64,000 nucleotides of DNA from Glaciimonas sp. PCH181 (GTDB taxonomy: Bacteria; Pseudomonadota; Gammaproteobacteria; Burkholderiales; Burkholderiaceae_D), in the NCBI RefSeq assembly GCF_003056055.1, contig NZ_PYFP01000001.1:2604001-2668000 (forward strand). Reading direction: 5' to 3'. The position numbers and the translations under genes were made by a program. The notes below the pieces were generated by a model. The model was not told the DNA's origin and did no database searches. It worked only from the letters and a program-made list of their open reading frames with translations. Every line of letters starts with the position of its first letter. Positions within the stretch are counted from its first letter, which is position 1. Below, piece after piece: positions 26,082 to 34,420 of this stretch.

Positions 26082-27254
26082 TCAGCTGTAATGTTTCAGA
26101 ATCTGCCGCGCAAGCGTAGTGCGCAGCACCTCGGTGGGTCCTTCGGTGATGCGATAGCTGCGTAAATCGCGCCAGAAGCGCTCGATCGGGGTGTCCTCGG
26201 TCAAGCCCATGCCGCCGTGTAGCTGCATGCATGTGTCGATGATCCGGAAGCCCGCCTCGACGCCGAAGGTCTTAATCATGAAGGTCTCCATGCGCGCTTC
26301 CCGTCCCGCATCGGTTTTGCGCGCTGCGTCATACACTAGAAGACGTGTGCAATACAGCTCGGTGAAGGCGTCGGCGATCATCCACTGCACGCCTTGGCGC
26401 GCGGCCAGCACTTCGCCAAAGGTCTTTCGCTGGTGCGCATACTCGGCCGTCAGCGCCAAGCAACGCTCGGCCGCGCCGCAGGCATGCGCGCCTTGGCGCA
26501 CACGGCCGTAATTGATATAGCCCTGGGCCAAGGCAAAACCTTGCCCCTCCTCGCCAACCAGGTTGGCCAACGGGATTTCGACATCCTCGAAGCTGATTTC
26601 GCACGGGGAGTCACCCATCAAGGTCTTTTCCGAGCTCGCCAGTTTCACGCCCGGGGCGCCTATATCGACGATGAAACAGGAGATACCGCCACGCGCGCCC
26701 TTCTCTGGATCGGTGACAGCCATGACAACGGCAAAATCGGCCACCGCCGCACGGGTGATATACCGTTTCACACCGGTGATCCGGTAGCCGCTGGCGGTAC
26801 GCACGGCGCGAGTGCGCATCATCGACGGATCCGAGCCGGCATCGGGCTCGGTTTGTGCGAAGCAGGAGCGCTTGGTGCCGTCGAGCACCGGGTACAAATA
26901 GTTTTCGCGCTGGGCCTCGTTCAAACCGAGCAGGATAGGGCCGACTGTCGGCCCGAACAGGCCATGGTCGCGCACCCAGGAGGCGACGGTGCTCCGTCCG
27001 ACCTCTTCCCAGAACACAGCGAGTGCCAGGAGTGGCAGCCCCTGTCCACCGAACTCTTCTGGCACGTCCATCAACCAGAAGCCGGCTTTCTTGGCGCGTT
27101 CGCGCAGGATGGCCGCCTGGTCGGGCGGGAGCATGCCGTTCGCGCCAACGGCGTGTTCAAGCGGAATCAGTTCACGTTCGACAAAACGGCGGATGGAGGA
27201 GCGAAACTGCAGCAACTCCTCGGAAAGCGAGTCATGGGGGATGAGATCGAGCAT
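26082..27254 (-). CDS. Acyl-CoA dehydrogenase
   Basis: A 390-residue FAD enzyme that would introduce an alpha-beta double bond in an acyl-CoA and pass electrons to ETF. Seen: FWLMDVPEEFGGQGLP, CFAQTEPDAGSDPSMMRTRA (FAD/substrate loop), TRAAVADFAVVMAVTDPEKG, GRVRQGAHACGAAERCLALT and QLHGGMGLTEDTPIERFWRD. RITEGPTEVLR holds the usual catalytic Glu. It follows the Rieske gene after a 78-base gap containing a long hairpin. Unlike the monooxygenase at 5117 it keeps the true dehydrogenase signatures. Its CoA substrate probably comes from the adjacent CoA transferase. Confidence 0.9.
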   Translation of the reverse strand: MLDLIPHDSLSEELLQFRSSIRRFVERELIPLEHAVGANGMLPPDQAAILRERAKKAGFWLMDVPEEFGGQGLPLLALAVFWEEVGRSTVASWVRDHGLFGPTVGPILLGLNEAQRENYLYPVLDGTKRSCFAQTEPDAGSDPSMMRTRAVRTASGYRITGVKRYITRAAVADFAVVMAVTDPEKGARGGISCFIVDIGAPGVKLASSEKTLMGDSPCEISFEDVEIPLANLVGEEGQGFALAQGYINYGRVRQGAHACGAAERCLALTAEYAHQRKTFGEVLAARQGVQWMIADAFTELYCTRLLVYDAARKTDAGREARMETFMIKTFGVEAGFRIIDTCMQLHGGMGLTEDTPIERFWRDLRSYRITEGPTEVLRTTLARQILKHYS

Positions 27255-27283
27255 AGGGTATAGGAAGAAGAAGTGGGAGGCAG

Positions 27284-27318
27284 GGCGGCGAAGCCAGCCA
27301 TTGGCTGGCTTCGCCGCC
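27284..27318 (-). promoter_or_regulatory. Intra-operon 16-bp hairpin
   Basis: Bases 27284-27299 pair perfectly with 27303-27318 around a 3-base loop; the stem begins GGCGGCGAAGCCAGCC. It lies between the Rieske stop and the acyl-CoA dehydrogenase start. No T-run follows on the minus strand, so it is more likely an mRNA-stabilising or processing stem than a full terminator. It could make oxygenase and SDR mRNA more abundant than the downstream genes. Confidence 0.7.
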
Positions 27319-27332
27319 GGTACGCTTGTCGA

Positions 27333-28526
27333 TCAGGCAGTGCTTTCCTGACCCGGCTGCTTCGGCAGATGCACCGAATCGGTCGATGAACGCCAGGACT
27401 TGGTCGGCTGGCCCGCTTCCTGCAACTCCAGTTCGCGGAAGAACAGTTTGCGCAAGGTTACGATGCCGAGGTCGGAACGGCCGAGGATCTCATCCTCGCG
27501 CGCCGTGATGCGTGCCTGGCCGCGAATCGACAGGTAATCCTGGGCGGCGGTCAGGCCGACAAAGGTGTCTTCCGGATTGTCCCAGACGTGCGAGGCGAAC
27601 AATTCGTCATGGTGCTCGGCCGGATCGTATTTGCCGTATTTGGCGAAATAATCCTGGAAGCGCTTGCGGGATTCCTCTGTGGCGCCGGCCTGCTGGCCGT
27701 AGATCATGAAGCGTGTGGTGTTCTCTTCGTCGTTCGGGATCATCCACACGAACACATCGATCCAGGGATCTTCCGGGGAAAGACCCGGCACGGTGACGTG
27801 GTTATTGTTAGGGAAGGTCCAGTCGCTGACGCGAACATTGGTGGCCGAGCGCAGTGCGGTCTGGCGAATGCCCGATGAGGTTTCATCGTATGACAGCTCG
27901 GGAATCGCGCCGGTCACGGCCGCCCCGAACGGGCCTACCGTCAGCGCCATGTGCACGAAGCTGACGTGGACGGCGTCGAGCGAATTCTCCACTTGCTGGA
28001 ACCAATTGTTGTCCCAGCGTTCGCGGCCGTTGGCAACCAGCGTGCCTTCGCCCTCAAGCAGGAGCTTGCGCGGCAGATCAAATTCAGGCGGCTCGCCCTC
28101 ACCCAAATAAGCAAAGACGAGGCCCAAATATTCCTTGACCGGATAGGCCGCGATCTGGGTGCGCGGCATGCCGGTGTTCGCTTCGGCGGGACGCCGGACA
28201 CAGGCGCCCTTGGCGTCGAACTGCCAGCCGTGGTAGATACAGCGGATTTCCTCACCCACCACCCAGCCGGTATGAAGCAGCGTGCGGCGATGTGCGCAGC
28301 GGCCGCCGACTAGGTGCAGGGCGCCGCTGTCACCGCGGTACAGGGTCAGTTCTTCGCCCATGATCGTGAGGGGAATCGCGCCGCTCACCGGCACACTCTC
28401 AGCCAGCGCCACCGGCTGCCAGAATTTGCGCAGCAGGCGCCCCATCGGTTTGCAGCGGCTGCATTCGGTGAGCTGTTTGAATTTTTGGGCACGCTCTTCG
28501 TGCCGTTGGTCCGGGATGTTGTTCAT
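27333..28526 (-). CDS. Rieske aromatic-ring-hydroxylating oxygenase, alpha-only type
   Basis: A 397-residue terminal oxygenase of the phthalate 4,5-dioxygenase/vanillate demethylase-like class. Rieske ligands: Cys77 and His79 (GRCAHRR), Cys96 and His99 (CIYHGW). Mononuclear iron region: VENSLDAVHVSFVH with Asp184, His187 and His192. There is no small beta subunit gene next door, as expected for alpha-only enzymes using a phthalate-dioxygenase-type reductase; that reductase is at 12575. GGAGG precedes ATG 28526. With the SDR 19 bases upstream it may form a dihydrodiol and rearomatise it, or demethylate or hydroxylate a substrate. Confidence 0.9.
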   Translation of the reverse strand: MNNIPDQRHEERAQKFKQLTECSRCKPMGRLLRKFWQPVALAESVPVSGAIPLTIMGEELTLYRGDSGALHLVGGRCAHRRTLLHTGWVVGEEIRCIYHGWQFDAKGACVRRPAEANTGMPRTQIAAYPVKEYLGLVFAYLGEGEPPEFDLPRKLLLEGEGTLVANGRERWDNNWFQQVENSLDAVHVSFVHMALTVGPFGAAVTGAIPELSYDETSSGIRQTALRSATNVRVSDWTFPNNNHVTVPGLSPEDPWIDVFVWMIPNDEENTTRFMIYGQQAGATEESRKRFQDYFAKYGKYDPAEHHDELFASHVWDNPEDTFVGLTAAQDYLSIRGQARITAREDEILGRSDLGIVTLRKLFFRELELQEAGQPTKSWRSSTDSVHLPKQPGQESTA

Positions 28527-28545
28527 ATTTGCCTCCGTCTAAATT

Positions 28546-29472
28546 TTAAGAACGTTCAATCGGGTCGCCCAGCAGATCGGTCAGCAGCTCCTGCTCTTCG
28601 CCGTAGCGCGTCACGCGAGTGGCACGCGCGTAATCGTTGATGTGGCGTGGATCGTGACTGCCCGGCGTCCAGGTGGGATACTTGTGGCGCAAACCGGCAT
28701 CGACCGGCAGGTCGGCACCGGTCATGCATGACGATTCGTCTGACGCGAGGAAGACCGTGGCCCAGGCCAGGTCGGCCGCGCGTGGAAAGCGGCGTAGCGG
28801 CAACTGGTCAAGGTATTCCTGGCGCGAATAAAAGCCGCGCCGCTCCGGCTGCCGCCAGTCGGGATCGAACATTTCGTCACGCATCGTTGTCCAGAGCTGG
28901 TGCTCCATCGAGCACGGCGTGACGGTGTTGACGCGGATGCCATGATGGGACAGGTCCATGGCCGCGGAACGGGCAAAATTCAGCAGCGCTGCTTTTGCCG
29001 CGCAGTAGGCGGCGCCATCGGCCTCGCCGAAGTGGGCAGCGGTCGACAGCAAGTGGATGATGCTGCCTTGCGAACCGCAAGCCAACATGGCGCGCGCGGC
29101 GTGCTGTGTGGTCAACAGTCCGGCTGTGGCAAAGCTGGCAACCGAGTCGTTCCAGTCGTCGAGCTGCATGCCGAGTACGTCATCCCAGTGCACCCGGCCC
29201 GCCATATTCACCACGACATCGAGGCGCCCGTATTGTTCGACGGTCTTGGCGACGATGCGCTTGACGTCGTCGTCATTGCGGGCGTCGCCCACCATGCCCA
29301 TGGCCTTCCAGCCGCGTCCGATAATGAATTCGGCGGTCGCGGTCGCGGCCTCTTCCTTCACATCGCTCACGCATACTTTAGCGCCTTCGCGTGCCAGGAA
29401 ATGAGCAATGGTGCCGCCGATATTCGGTCCTGCGCCAAACACGATAGCGACTTTGTCTTTTAATCTGTCCAT
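28546..29472 (-). CDS. Short-chain dehydrogenase/reductase
   Basis: A 308-residue SDR. Cofactor motif FGAGPNIGGTIAHFLAREGA near residues 12-32, NMAGRV as the NAG motif, Ser in IIHLLSTAA, and catalytic YCAAK. CMTGADLPVDAGLRHKYP replaces the usual C-terminal end, and about 45 further residues extend beyond the usual SDR length of about 250. I use ATG 29472; the only earlier in-frame start is TTG. It heads the seven-gene operon, so it is likely a diol or alcohol dehydrogenase acting with the Rieske oxygenase. Oxidation of a side-chain alcohol is an alternative. Confidence 0.87.
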   Translation of the reverse strand: MDRLKDKVAIVFGAGPNIGGTIAHFLAREGAKVCVSDVKEEAATATAEFIIGRGWKAMGMVGDARNDDDVKRIVAKTVEQYGRLDVVVNMAGRVHWDDVLGMQLDDWNDSVASFATAGLLTTQHAARAMLACGSQGSIIHLLSTAAHFGEADGAAYCAAKAALLNFARSAAMDLSHHGIRVNTVTPCSMEHQLWTTMRDEMFDPDWRQPERRGFYSRQEYLDQLPLRRFPRAADLAWATVFLASDESSCMTGADLPVDAGLRHKYPTWTPGSHDPRHINDYARATRVTRYGEEQELLTDLLGDPIERS

Positions 29473-29746
29473 AGTATTAGTTTGTCTCCGGGGTTCCCTG
29501 AACAGCTTTTTTGCTGTCAACGTAACGTATTGTTAGCGCTTGCTCGATGTGAAACAAGGCGAATACCTTCAAGGCTAATATGCGGAAATCGCATAGATAG
29601 GAAAACCCGCGCGCAAGACTTATTCAAAATGTCGTTAAATTTGTTGAATTTATATTCTAGAACTATATAATATATAAAACGACCCGCCCACTCAAGTTTC
29701 ATCACGGTGCGATAAGAATCATTCATGACGAGACAGTGAGACATTT
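29473..29746. other. Divergent control region of the SDR operon and flavin reductase gene
   Basis: About 270 bases between two divergent starts. It is visibly AT-rich around 29625-29680, where the TTCTAGAA motif and plus-strand promoter lie. No gene is seen. Confidence 0.5.
29644..29671 (+). promoter_or_regulatory. Promoter of the flavin reductase fusion gene with embedded TTCTAGAA operator
   Basis: TTGAAT (29644-29649) and TATAAT (29666-29671) are 16 bases apart. The spacer contains TATATTCTAGAA with the palindrome TTCTAGAA at 29655-29662. An operator between -35 and -10 is a classic repressor arrangement. The same motif would also lie about 180 bases upstream of the divergent SDR operon, so one site could serve both directions. 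Confidence 0.5.
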
Positions 29747-30946
29747 ATGCAAATCCTTAACCCAGCAAGACAAATTGACGGCGCCCGTTTTCGGGAAGTG
29801 CTCGGAAGCTACCCGACCGGTGTCGCCATCGTGACCTGTATGGACGAGAACGGCTTGGCGACTGGTATGGTGATCGGCTCCTTCACCTCGGTCTCGCTTG
29901 ATCCGCCGCTGATCGCCTACCTGCCGATGAAAACGTCACGCACCTTTGCGCGCATGAGCGGCTCTTCGACCTTTTGCGTGAATATCCTTGCGGCCGATCA
30001 GGAAACCATCTGCCAGCATTTTGCCTCCCAAGTAGAGGACAAGTTCGCCGGCATAGCCTGGCACCCCAGCCCGGCTGGCAACCCAGTGCTCGACGGCGTG
30101 GTGGCATGGATCGACTGCGATTACGCCAGCGTGACCGAAGTGGGCGACCACTACATCGTGCTGGGCGGTGCGCTTGACATGCAGCTAGAGCGCGATACGG
30201 CGCCGCTGCTGTTTTTCCAGCGTGGTTACGGACGCTTCTCGCCGGGGCCGCTAGTGGCGGCCGCCGAGCGCGAGACCATTCAGGCGGTGCGGCTGGCCGA
30301 GATGGGTCGTGACGAGATGGAAGCTGTGGCGACCGAACTGAATGCGGAATGCAGCATCATTGCAGCAGTCGGCGGCGACGTCGTCTACGTCGCGGTTGAA
30401 AATTGTTCGCCGCACTGGCGCCTGCGCAGCCGGCTCGGCTTCCGCGTGCCGTGTGCGCCGCCCCTAGGTCCGCTTTTCGTGGGCAACCCGGGTGCGCCCG
30501 CCGACAGCGAGTGGTTGAAGCGCCTAAGTCGCCCGGACCAGGAAACGATCGATAGTTCGCTGGCCCAGCTCGAAAGGGTACGCAGCCGCGGCTGGTCAAT
30601 CTCGCTGCAGGGCCCGAACGACGACGAGAATCTTGACGAGATGGTCGCGCTGTATTCGAATCCGCATCGCACGCCAGGACAGGAGCGGCGTCTCCTCGCA
30701 GCGGCCAAAGAGCGCGCCAGCCTGCATGAGCCAGACGAACTGCTGGAAGACGTGGCCTACGACGTTCGACACTTGTCGGTTCCGGTGCACGATGCATCCG
30801 GGCACGTGCTACTGGTACTGCGCCTGAGCGCGGTGCCGCCTAGAGCGGACATGCACCAGATCCGGCAATGGCTGGAGCGCCTTCAGCAATCAGCGGCTAG
30901 ATTGGAGAAGACGATCGCATCGCGACGAGAACAGCTGCGCGTCTGA
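29747..30946 (+). CDS. Flavin reductase fused to an IclR-type ligand-binding domain
   Basis: A 399-residue two-domain protein. Residues 1-165 are a flavin reductase of the HpaC/HsaB-like family: FREVLGSYPTGVAIVTCMDE, GSFTSVSLDPPLIAYLP, SSTFCVNILA. Residues about 175-385 resemble the IclR effector domain: AVRLAEMGRDEMEAVATELN, GFRVPCAPPLGPLF, LERVRSRGWSISL. No helix-turn-helix is present. It probably supplies reduced flavin to the monooxygenase at 5117, 23 kb away, and the second domain may sense an aromatic ligand. It is divergent from the SDR operon. The IclR assignment is by pattern and less certain than the reductase half. Confidence 0.75.
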   Translation: MQILNPARQIDGARFREVLGSYPTGVAIVTCMDENGLATGMVIGSFTSVSLDPPLIAYLPMKTSRTFARMSGSSTFCVNILAADQETICQHFASQVEDKFAGIAWHPSPAGNPVLDGVVAWIDCDYASVTEVGDHYIVLGGALDMQLERDTAPLLFFQRGYGRFSPGPLVAAAERETIQAVRLAEMGRDEMEAVATELNAECSIIAAVGGDVVYVAVENCSPHWRLRSRLGFRVPCAPPLGPLFVGNPGAPADSEWLKRLSRPDQETIDSSLAQLERVRSRGWSISLQGPNDDENLDEMVALYSNPHRTPGQERRLLAAAKERASLHEPDELLEDVAYDVRHLSVPVHDASGHVLLVLRLSAVPPRADMHQIRQWLERLQQSAARLEKTIASRREQLRV

Positions 30947-31047
30947 GCTGCCCGGGCGATCTCCGTGCCTACTCGACATGCGCGGCGCATGGGCTGTACA
31001 CTATTTTGTGTTTGCGGGTAACACCTAACTACGATTGCTGAGCCAGT

Positions 31048-31941
31048 ATGGAGATTACCCAGATTCGCCACTTCGTGCGTATCGCCGAAACGGGCAGTTA
31101 TATCAAGGCAGCCGACCTCCTCGACATTGGCCAGTCGACCTTGAGCCGGCAGGTGCGCGCGCTTGAGGTCGAGCTGCGCGCAAGCCTTTTCTATCGCCAC
31201 GGCCGTGGCGTCCTGCTGACTGAAGCGGGCAAGAAATTCCTCGAATATGCGCGCGCGGTGCTGCATTTGATGGATTCGGCCGCGATTGCGGTGCGCGACT
31301 CGGAATCAGCCTTTTCCGGCCAGCTCGTAATCGGCATGGCGCCCAGCATTGGCCGTGCCTGCATCCCGATGCTGTTGCCGAAACTGAGTGAACTCTACCC
31401 GCGCGCGGCGATCAGCGTGGTCGAAGGCTTGTCCGGCGCCCTGTACGATGCGGTGCTACTGGGCCAACTCGATTTTGCACTGGTGTACAACCCCGCCGCT
31501 TCCCCAAATATCAAGATCATGCCGATCGTCGCCGAACCGCTGTACCTAATCGGCGCCAATCCGGTCGGTGCCGATGTTGAACGCGTGAGCCTGGCCGCCG
31601 TGGCCAAGTTGCCGCTCATTTTGCCACATGGAAATCATTCGATCCGTGTTACGGTCGAATCCGCGGCCTCTCGGCTTGGCTTGGGCGTGAACGTCACGTT
31701 GCAGGTCGACGCGTCGTTCTCGACGATGGAGCTAGTGGCGCAGGGTATGGGTTACTCGATCATGCCACGGTTGGTAGGGCGGGGCTCTGGTTTGCCAGCG
31801 CTGTCTTGGCAAAAAATCGCCAATCCGGAGCTGGAAACGACCTTGTGCATGGTGCTGCAGGCCCAACAGCCGAGCAATCCCCTGGTCGTCGCGGCTGCCG
31901 AGGTGGCGCGCACCAGCCTTATGGAACTGTTGGCCGGCTAG
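31048..31941 (+). CDS. LysR family regulator (first)
   Basis: A 297-residue LysR-type regulator. The N-terminal winged helix reads MEITQIRHFVRIAETGSYIK, then AADLLDIGQSTLSRQVRALE (residues about 20-40). The C-terminal domain begins near residue 90 with GQLVIGMAPSIGR. It resembles CbL/NAC-like regulators of aromatic clusters. It lies about 100 bases downstream of the flavin reductase fusion on the same strand, so they may be cotranscribed. Unusually for LysR genes there is no divergent target next to it. Target and inducer are unknown. Confidence 0.9.
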   Translation: MEITQIRHFVRIAETGSYIKAADLLDIGQSTLSRQVRALEVELRASLFYRHGRGVLLTEAGKKFLEYARAVLHLMDSAAIAVRDSESAFSGQLVIGMAPSIGRACIPMLLPKLSELYPRAAISVVEGLSGALYDAVLLGQLDFALVYNPAASPNIKIMPIVAEPLYLIGANPVGADVERVSLAAVAKLPLILPHGNHSIRVTVESAASRLGLGVNVTLQVDASFSTMELVAQGMGYSIMPRLVGRGSGLPALSWQKIANPELETTLCMVLQAQQPSNPLVVAAAEVARTSLMELLAG

Positions 31942-31943
31942 CT

Positions 31944-31969
31944 TATGGTCTGCCCGCGGGCAGACCATA
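31944..31969. terminator. Perfect 26-base palindrome after the LysR gene
   Basis: TATGGTCTGCCCG at 31944-31956 is followed immediately by its complement to 31969. It sits three bases past the LysR stop, between converging genes. The stem is strong but the trailing T-run is weak (TATTT). A transcription terminator usable in both directions is most likely; a protein-binding palindrome is possible. Confidence 0.5.
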
Positions 31970-32162
31970 TATTTACGCAAGTCGATCAATATGGCGGAAA
32001 TTATCCAAAAAAGTTTAGAACCGTTGCCGTTGCCGCTGACGCGAATTTGACCCACGGCGCTGATTTTGACTGCGTCATATCGAAGCTCTGCAATCCCGCA
32101 TTGGGTCGTTGTTTTCGAAGCATCACTCTATATTCAAATGTTACAACCCGCTAGCAAGCCAA

Positions 32163-33077
32163 CTATCCATCTGTTTTGGCGATACTTTCAGAAAATAGTT
32201 GCGCCATCACTTGGCGCAGCCAGCGATTCGACGCATCCGCGTGATAGCGCTCGTGCCAATGCTGTTTGACCGAGAAGCTGGGCAACTTGACCGGCACAGG
32301 AAACAAGCGGATATGCTCGCGTCCTGCCATGGCTACGCCATAGCGATGCGGCACGATGGCAATCATCTCAGTCTCCGCGACGATGCGGGCTACGCCGAGG
32401 AAACTCGGCAGTTGGAGTGCGATGTTACGCTGCACTGATTCTTGCGCCAGCACCTTGTCGACGATGGCGTGGCCGGTACCGGAGGTGCGCACCACCACAT
32501 GCGCCTCGCGCTGAAGTGCCTCAAGCCGCAGAGTCTTACCTATACGCGGATGGTCGGTCGACACCAGGCAGGTGAAATGCTGGTTGAACAGCGTCTGCTG
32601 GTAGAAACCCGCCTCCAGGTGCGGCATGAAACCGACCGCCAGATCGACCGTGCCATCGGCCAGATCGGCCGGGCTGCCCGGTGAAATCTTCGAAACGTCG
32701 AGGCGAATGCCCGGCCCAACTTTCCTTAGATGGTTCAGCAGCTGCGGCAGCAGCACCACTTCGCTGATGTCCGTCATGCAGATGCGGAACTCACGCTTGC
32801 TGTCGGCAGGTTCGAATACGGGCTGCTCGGCCAGTGCATGCTGCAACGCCTGAATCGAGCTCCGCACATCGGCGATAGCGTTCTGCGCGCGCGGCGTCGG
32901 CTCCATGCCTTTGGCGGTACGGCTGAACAGGCGGTCGTTGAAATGCTCGCGCAGTTTGGCCAGAGCAATACTGACCGTCGATTGCGGCAGGCCGAGATTA
33001 TCCGCCGCGCGCGTCACGTTACGGGTCTTGTAGATCTCGTCGAAGACTAGCAGCAGTTCGAGGTCAAAACGGGCCAT
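32163..33077 (-). CDS. LysR family regulator (second, gentisate operon)
   Basis: A 304-residue LysR-type regulator with RFDLELLLVFDEIYKTRNVT, then RAADNLGLPQSTVSIALAKL and FSRTAKGMEPTPRA, the NodD/NahR/LinR-like N-terminus. The effector domain starts near residue 90 (FRICMTDISEVVLLP). I use ATG 33077, with a weak GGTGGG upstream; ATG 33092 is the alternative. It diverges from the 3-hydroxybenzoate operon, and a perfect inverted repeat lies between them, so it probably activates that operon with an aromatic inducer. Confidence 0.9.
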   Translation of the reverse strand: MARFDLELLLVFDEIYKTRNVTRAADNLGLPQSTVSIALAKLREHFNDRLFSRTAKGMEPTPRAQNAIADVRSSIQALQHALAEQPVFEPADSKREFRICMTDISEVVLLPQLLNHLRKVGPGIRLDVSKISPGSPADLADGTVDLAVGFMPHLEAGFYQQTLFNQHFTCLVSTDHPRIGKTLRLEALQREAHVVVRTSGTGHAIVDKVLAQESVQRNIALQLPSFLGVARIVAETEMIAIVPHRYGVAMAGREHIRLFPVPVKLPSFSVKQHWHERYHADASNRWLRQVMAQLFSESIAKTDG

Positions 33078-33099
33078 GACATCACCCACCATTATTTAA

Positions 33100-33124
33100 A
33101 AACTTGATTATAACAATCAAGTTT
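33100..33124. promoter_or_regulatory. LysR operator candidate
   Basis: AAACTTGATT at 33100-33109 and AATCAAGTTT at 33115-33124 are perfect inverted arms around a 5-base spacer (ATAAC). The site lies between the divergent LysR start and the hydroxylase start, about 65 bases before the latter, where LysR activators bind. It is AT-rich against GC-rich neighbours. Confidence 0.7.
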
Positions 33125-33190
33125 CATCCATTTCATAAATAGCTTAAAAAGCGCAAAGTGATGCCATTCACGAGACGTATGGAGACCATC

Positions 33191-34420
33191 ATGAAATCTG
33201 ATAATACTGAACTTCCGTCCATCCTGATCGCCGGTGGCGGTATCGGCGGCATGGCAGCAGCACTGTCGCTGGCGCGCCTCGGCATACGGGTAACTGTGCT
33301 GGAACAAGCCGCCGTCATGAGCGAGATTGGCGCCGGCATTCAACTTGGGCCTAACGCCTTCGCCGCGCTGGACGCGCTGGGAGTGGGGGCTGCCGTGCGC
33401 GATCGCGCTGTGTTCACGGAACGTCTGGTGATGATGGATGCTGTGGACGCCACCGAAGTCGGTACATTCGAAGTCGGCGAGCCGTTCCGTCGGCGCTTCG
33501 GCAACCCCTATGCAGTGATCCACCGCGCCGACATCCACACCGCCATCCTGGAACAGGTACGAAAAACCCCGCAGGTCGAACTGATCACTTCTTGTCATAT
33601 CGACAGCGTCAGGCAGGATGCCACCGGCGTCACCGTGACCGATCACCAGGGCCGTACCTTCCGCGCCGGCTACCTGATCGGCTGCGACGGCGTCAAGTCG
33701 GTGGTGCGCCAGCACGTGGTCGGTGACGACGTGCGTGTCTCCGGCCACGTGGTGTACCGTGCCGTAGTGCCAGCCGAACGCATGCCGATGCCGCTACGCA
33801 TGAACGCACCGGTCGTGTGGGTCGGCCCCAACTGTCACCTGGTCCACTACCCGCTGCGCGGTGGCGAACAATACAACCTGGTGGTCACCTTCCACAGCCG
33901 CGATGCAGAAGTATGGGATGTACGCGACGGCAGCAAGGAAGAGGTACTGTCCTACTTCACCGGCATCGACGCACTGCCACGCCAGTTGCTGGAGATGCCG
34001 GACAACTGGCGCCGATGGAGCACCGCCGACCGCGAGCCGGTCGGCAACTGGACCGCCGGCCGCATCACGCTGCTGGGCGACGCCGCCCACCCGATGCTGC
34101 AGTACCTGGCGCAGGGCGCCTGCATGGCGCTGGAAGACGCAGTGACGCTGGGCGAAGCGATCAGTCACTGCAACTACGACATGACGGCCGCATTCGCACT
34201 GTACCAGCAATCGCGCATCGCCCGCACCGCCCGCGTGGTGCTGTCGGCGCGCGAAATGGGCCGGCTGTACCACGCGTCTGGTGTCGAACGCCTGGTGCGC
34301 AACGATCTTTGGAAGGGGCGCGATGCCAACGGCTTCTACAACGCCCTGGAATGGTTGTACGGCTGGACCGCCGACACCTGCCTGGCCACCGTCACCGACA
34401 AGGAGCACCAGCATGCATAA
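33191..34420 (+). CDS. FAD monooxygenase, probable 3-hydroxybenzoate 6-hydroxylase
   Basis: A 409-residue single-component group A flavoprotein hydroxylase. [20 protein letters not shown] binds [16 protein letters not shown] is the DG motif, and [20 protein letters not shown] is the GD motif, with AQG as in salicylate and 3-hydroxybenzoate hydroxylases. GGAGA precedes ATG 33191; the 11 earlier codons are excluded. Its stop overlaps the gentisate dioxygenase start by 8 bases, so its product is very probably gentisate. 3-Hydroxybenzoate to gentisate is favoured; salicylate 5-hydroxylation usually uses a Rieske system. Confidence 0.87.
   Translation: MKSDNTELPSILIAGGGIGGMAAALSLARLGIRVTVLEQAAVMSEIGAGIQLGPNAFAALDALGVGAAVRDRAVFTERLVMMDAVDATEVGTFEVGEPFRRRFGNPYAVIHRADIHTAILEQVRKTPQVELITSCHIDSVRQDATGVTVTDHQGRTFRAGYLIGCDGVKSVVRQHVVGDDVRVSGHVVYRAVVPAERMPMPLRMNAPVVWVGPNCHLVHYPLRGGEQYNLVVTFHSRDAEVWDVRDGSKEEVLSYFTGIDALPRQLLEMPDNWRRWSTADREPVGNWTAGRITLLGDAAHPMLQYLAQGACMALEDAVTLGEAISHCNYDMTAAFALYQQSRIARTARVVLSAREMGRLYHASGVERLVRNDLWKGRDANGFYNALEWLYGWTADTCLATVTDKEHQHA

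Noticed and set aside
273..32126. TTTTCGAAGCATCAC occurs near 270 and again near 32112.
   Set aside because: A shared 15-mer is expected a few times by chance in 64 kb, and the flanks do not match.
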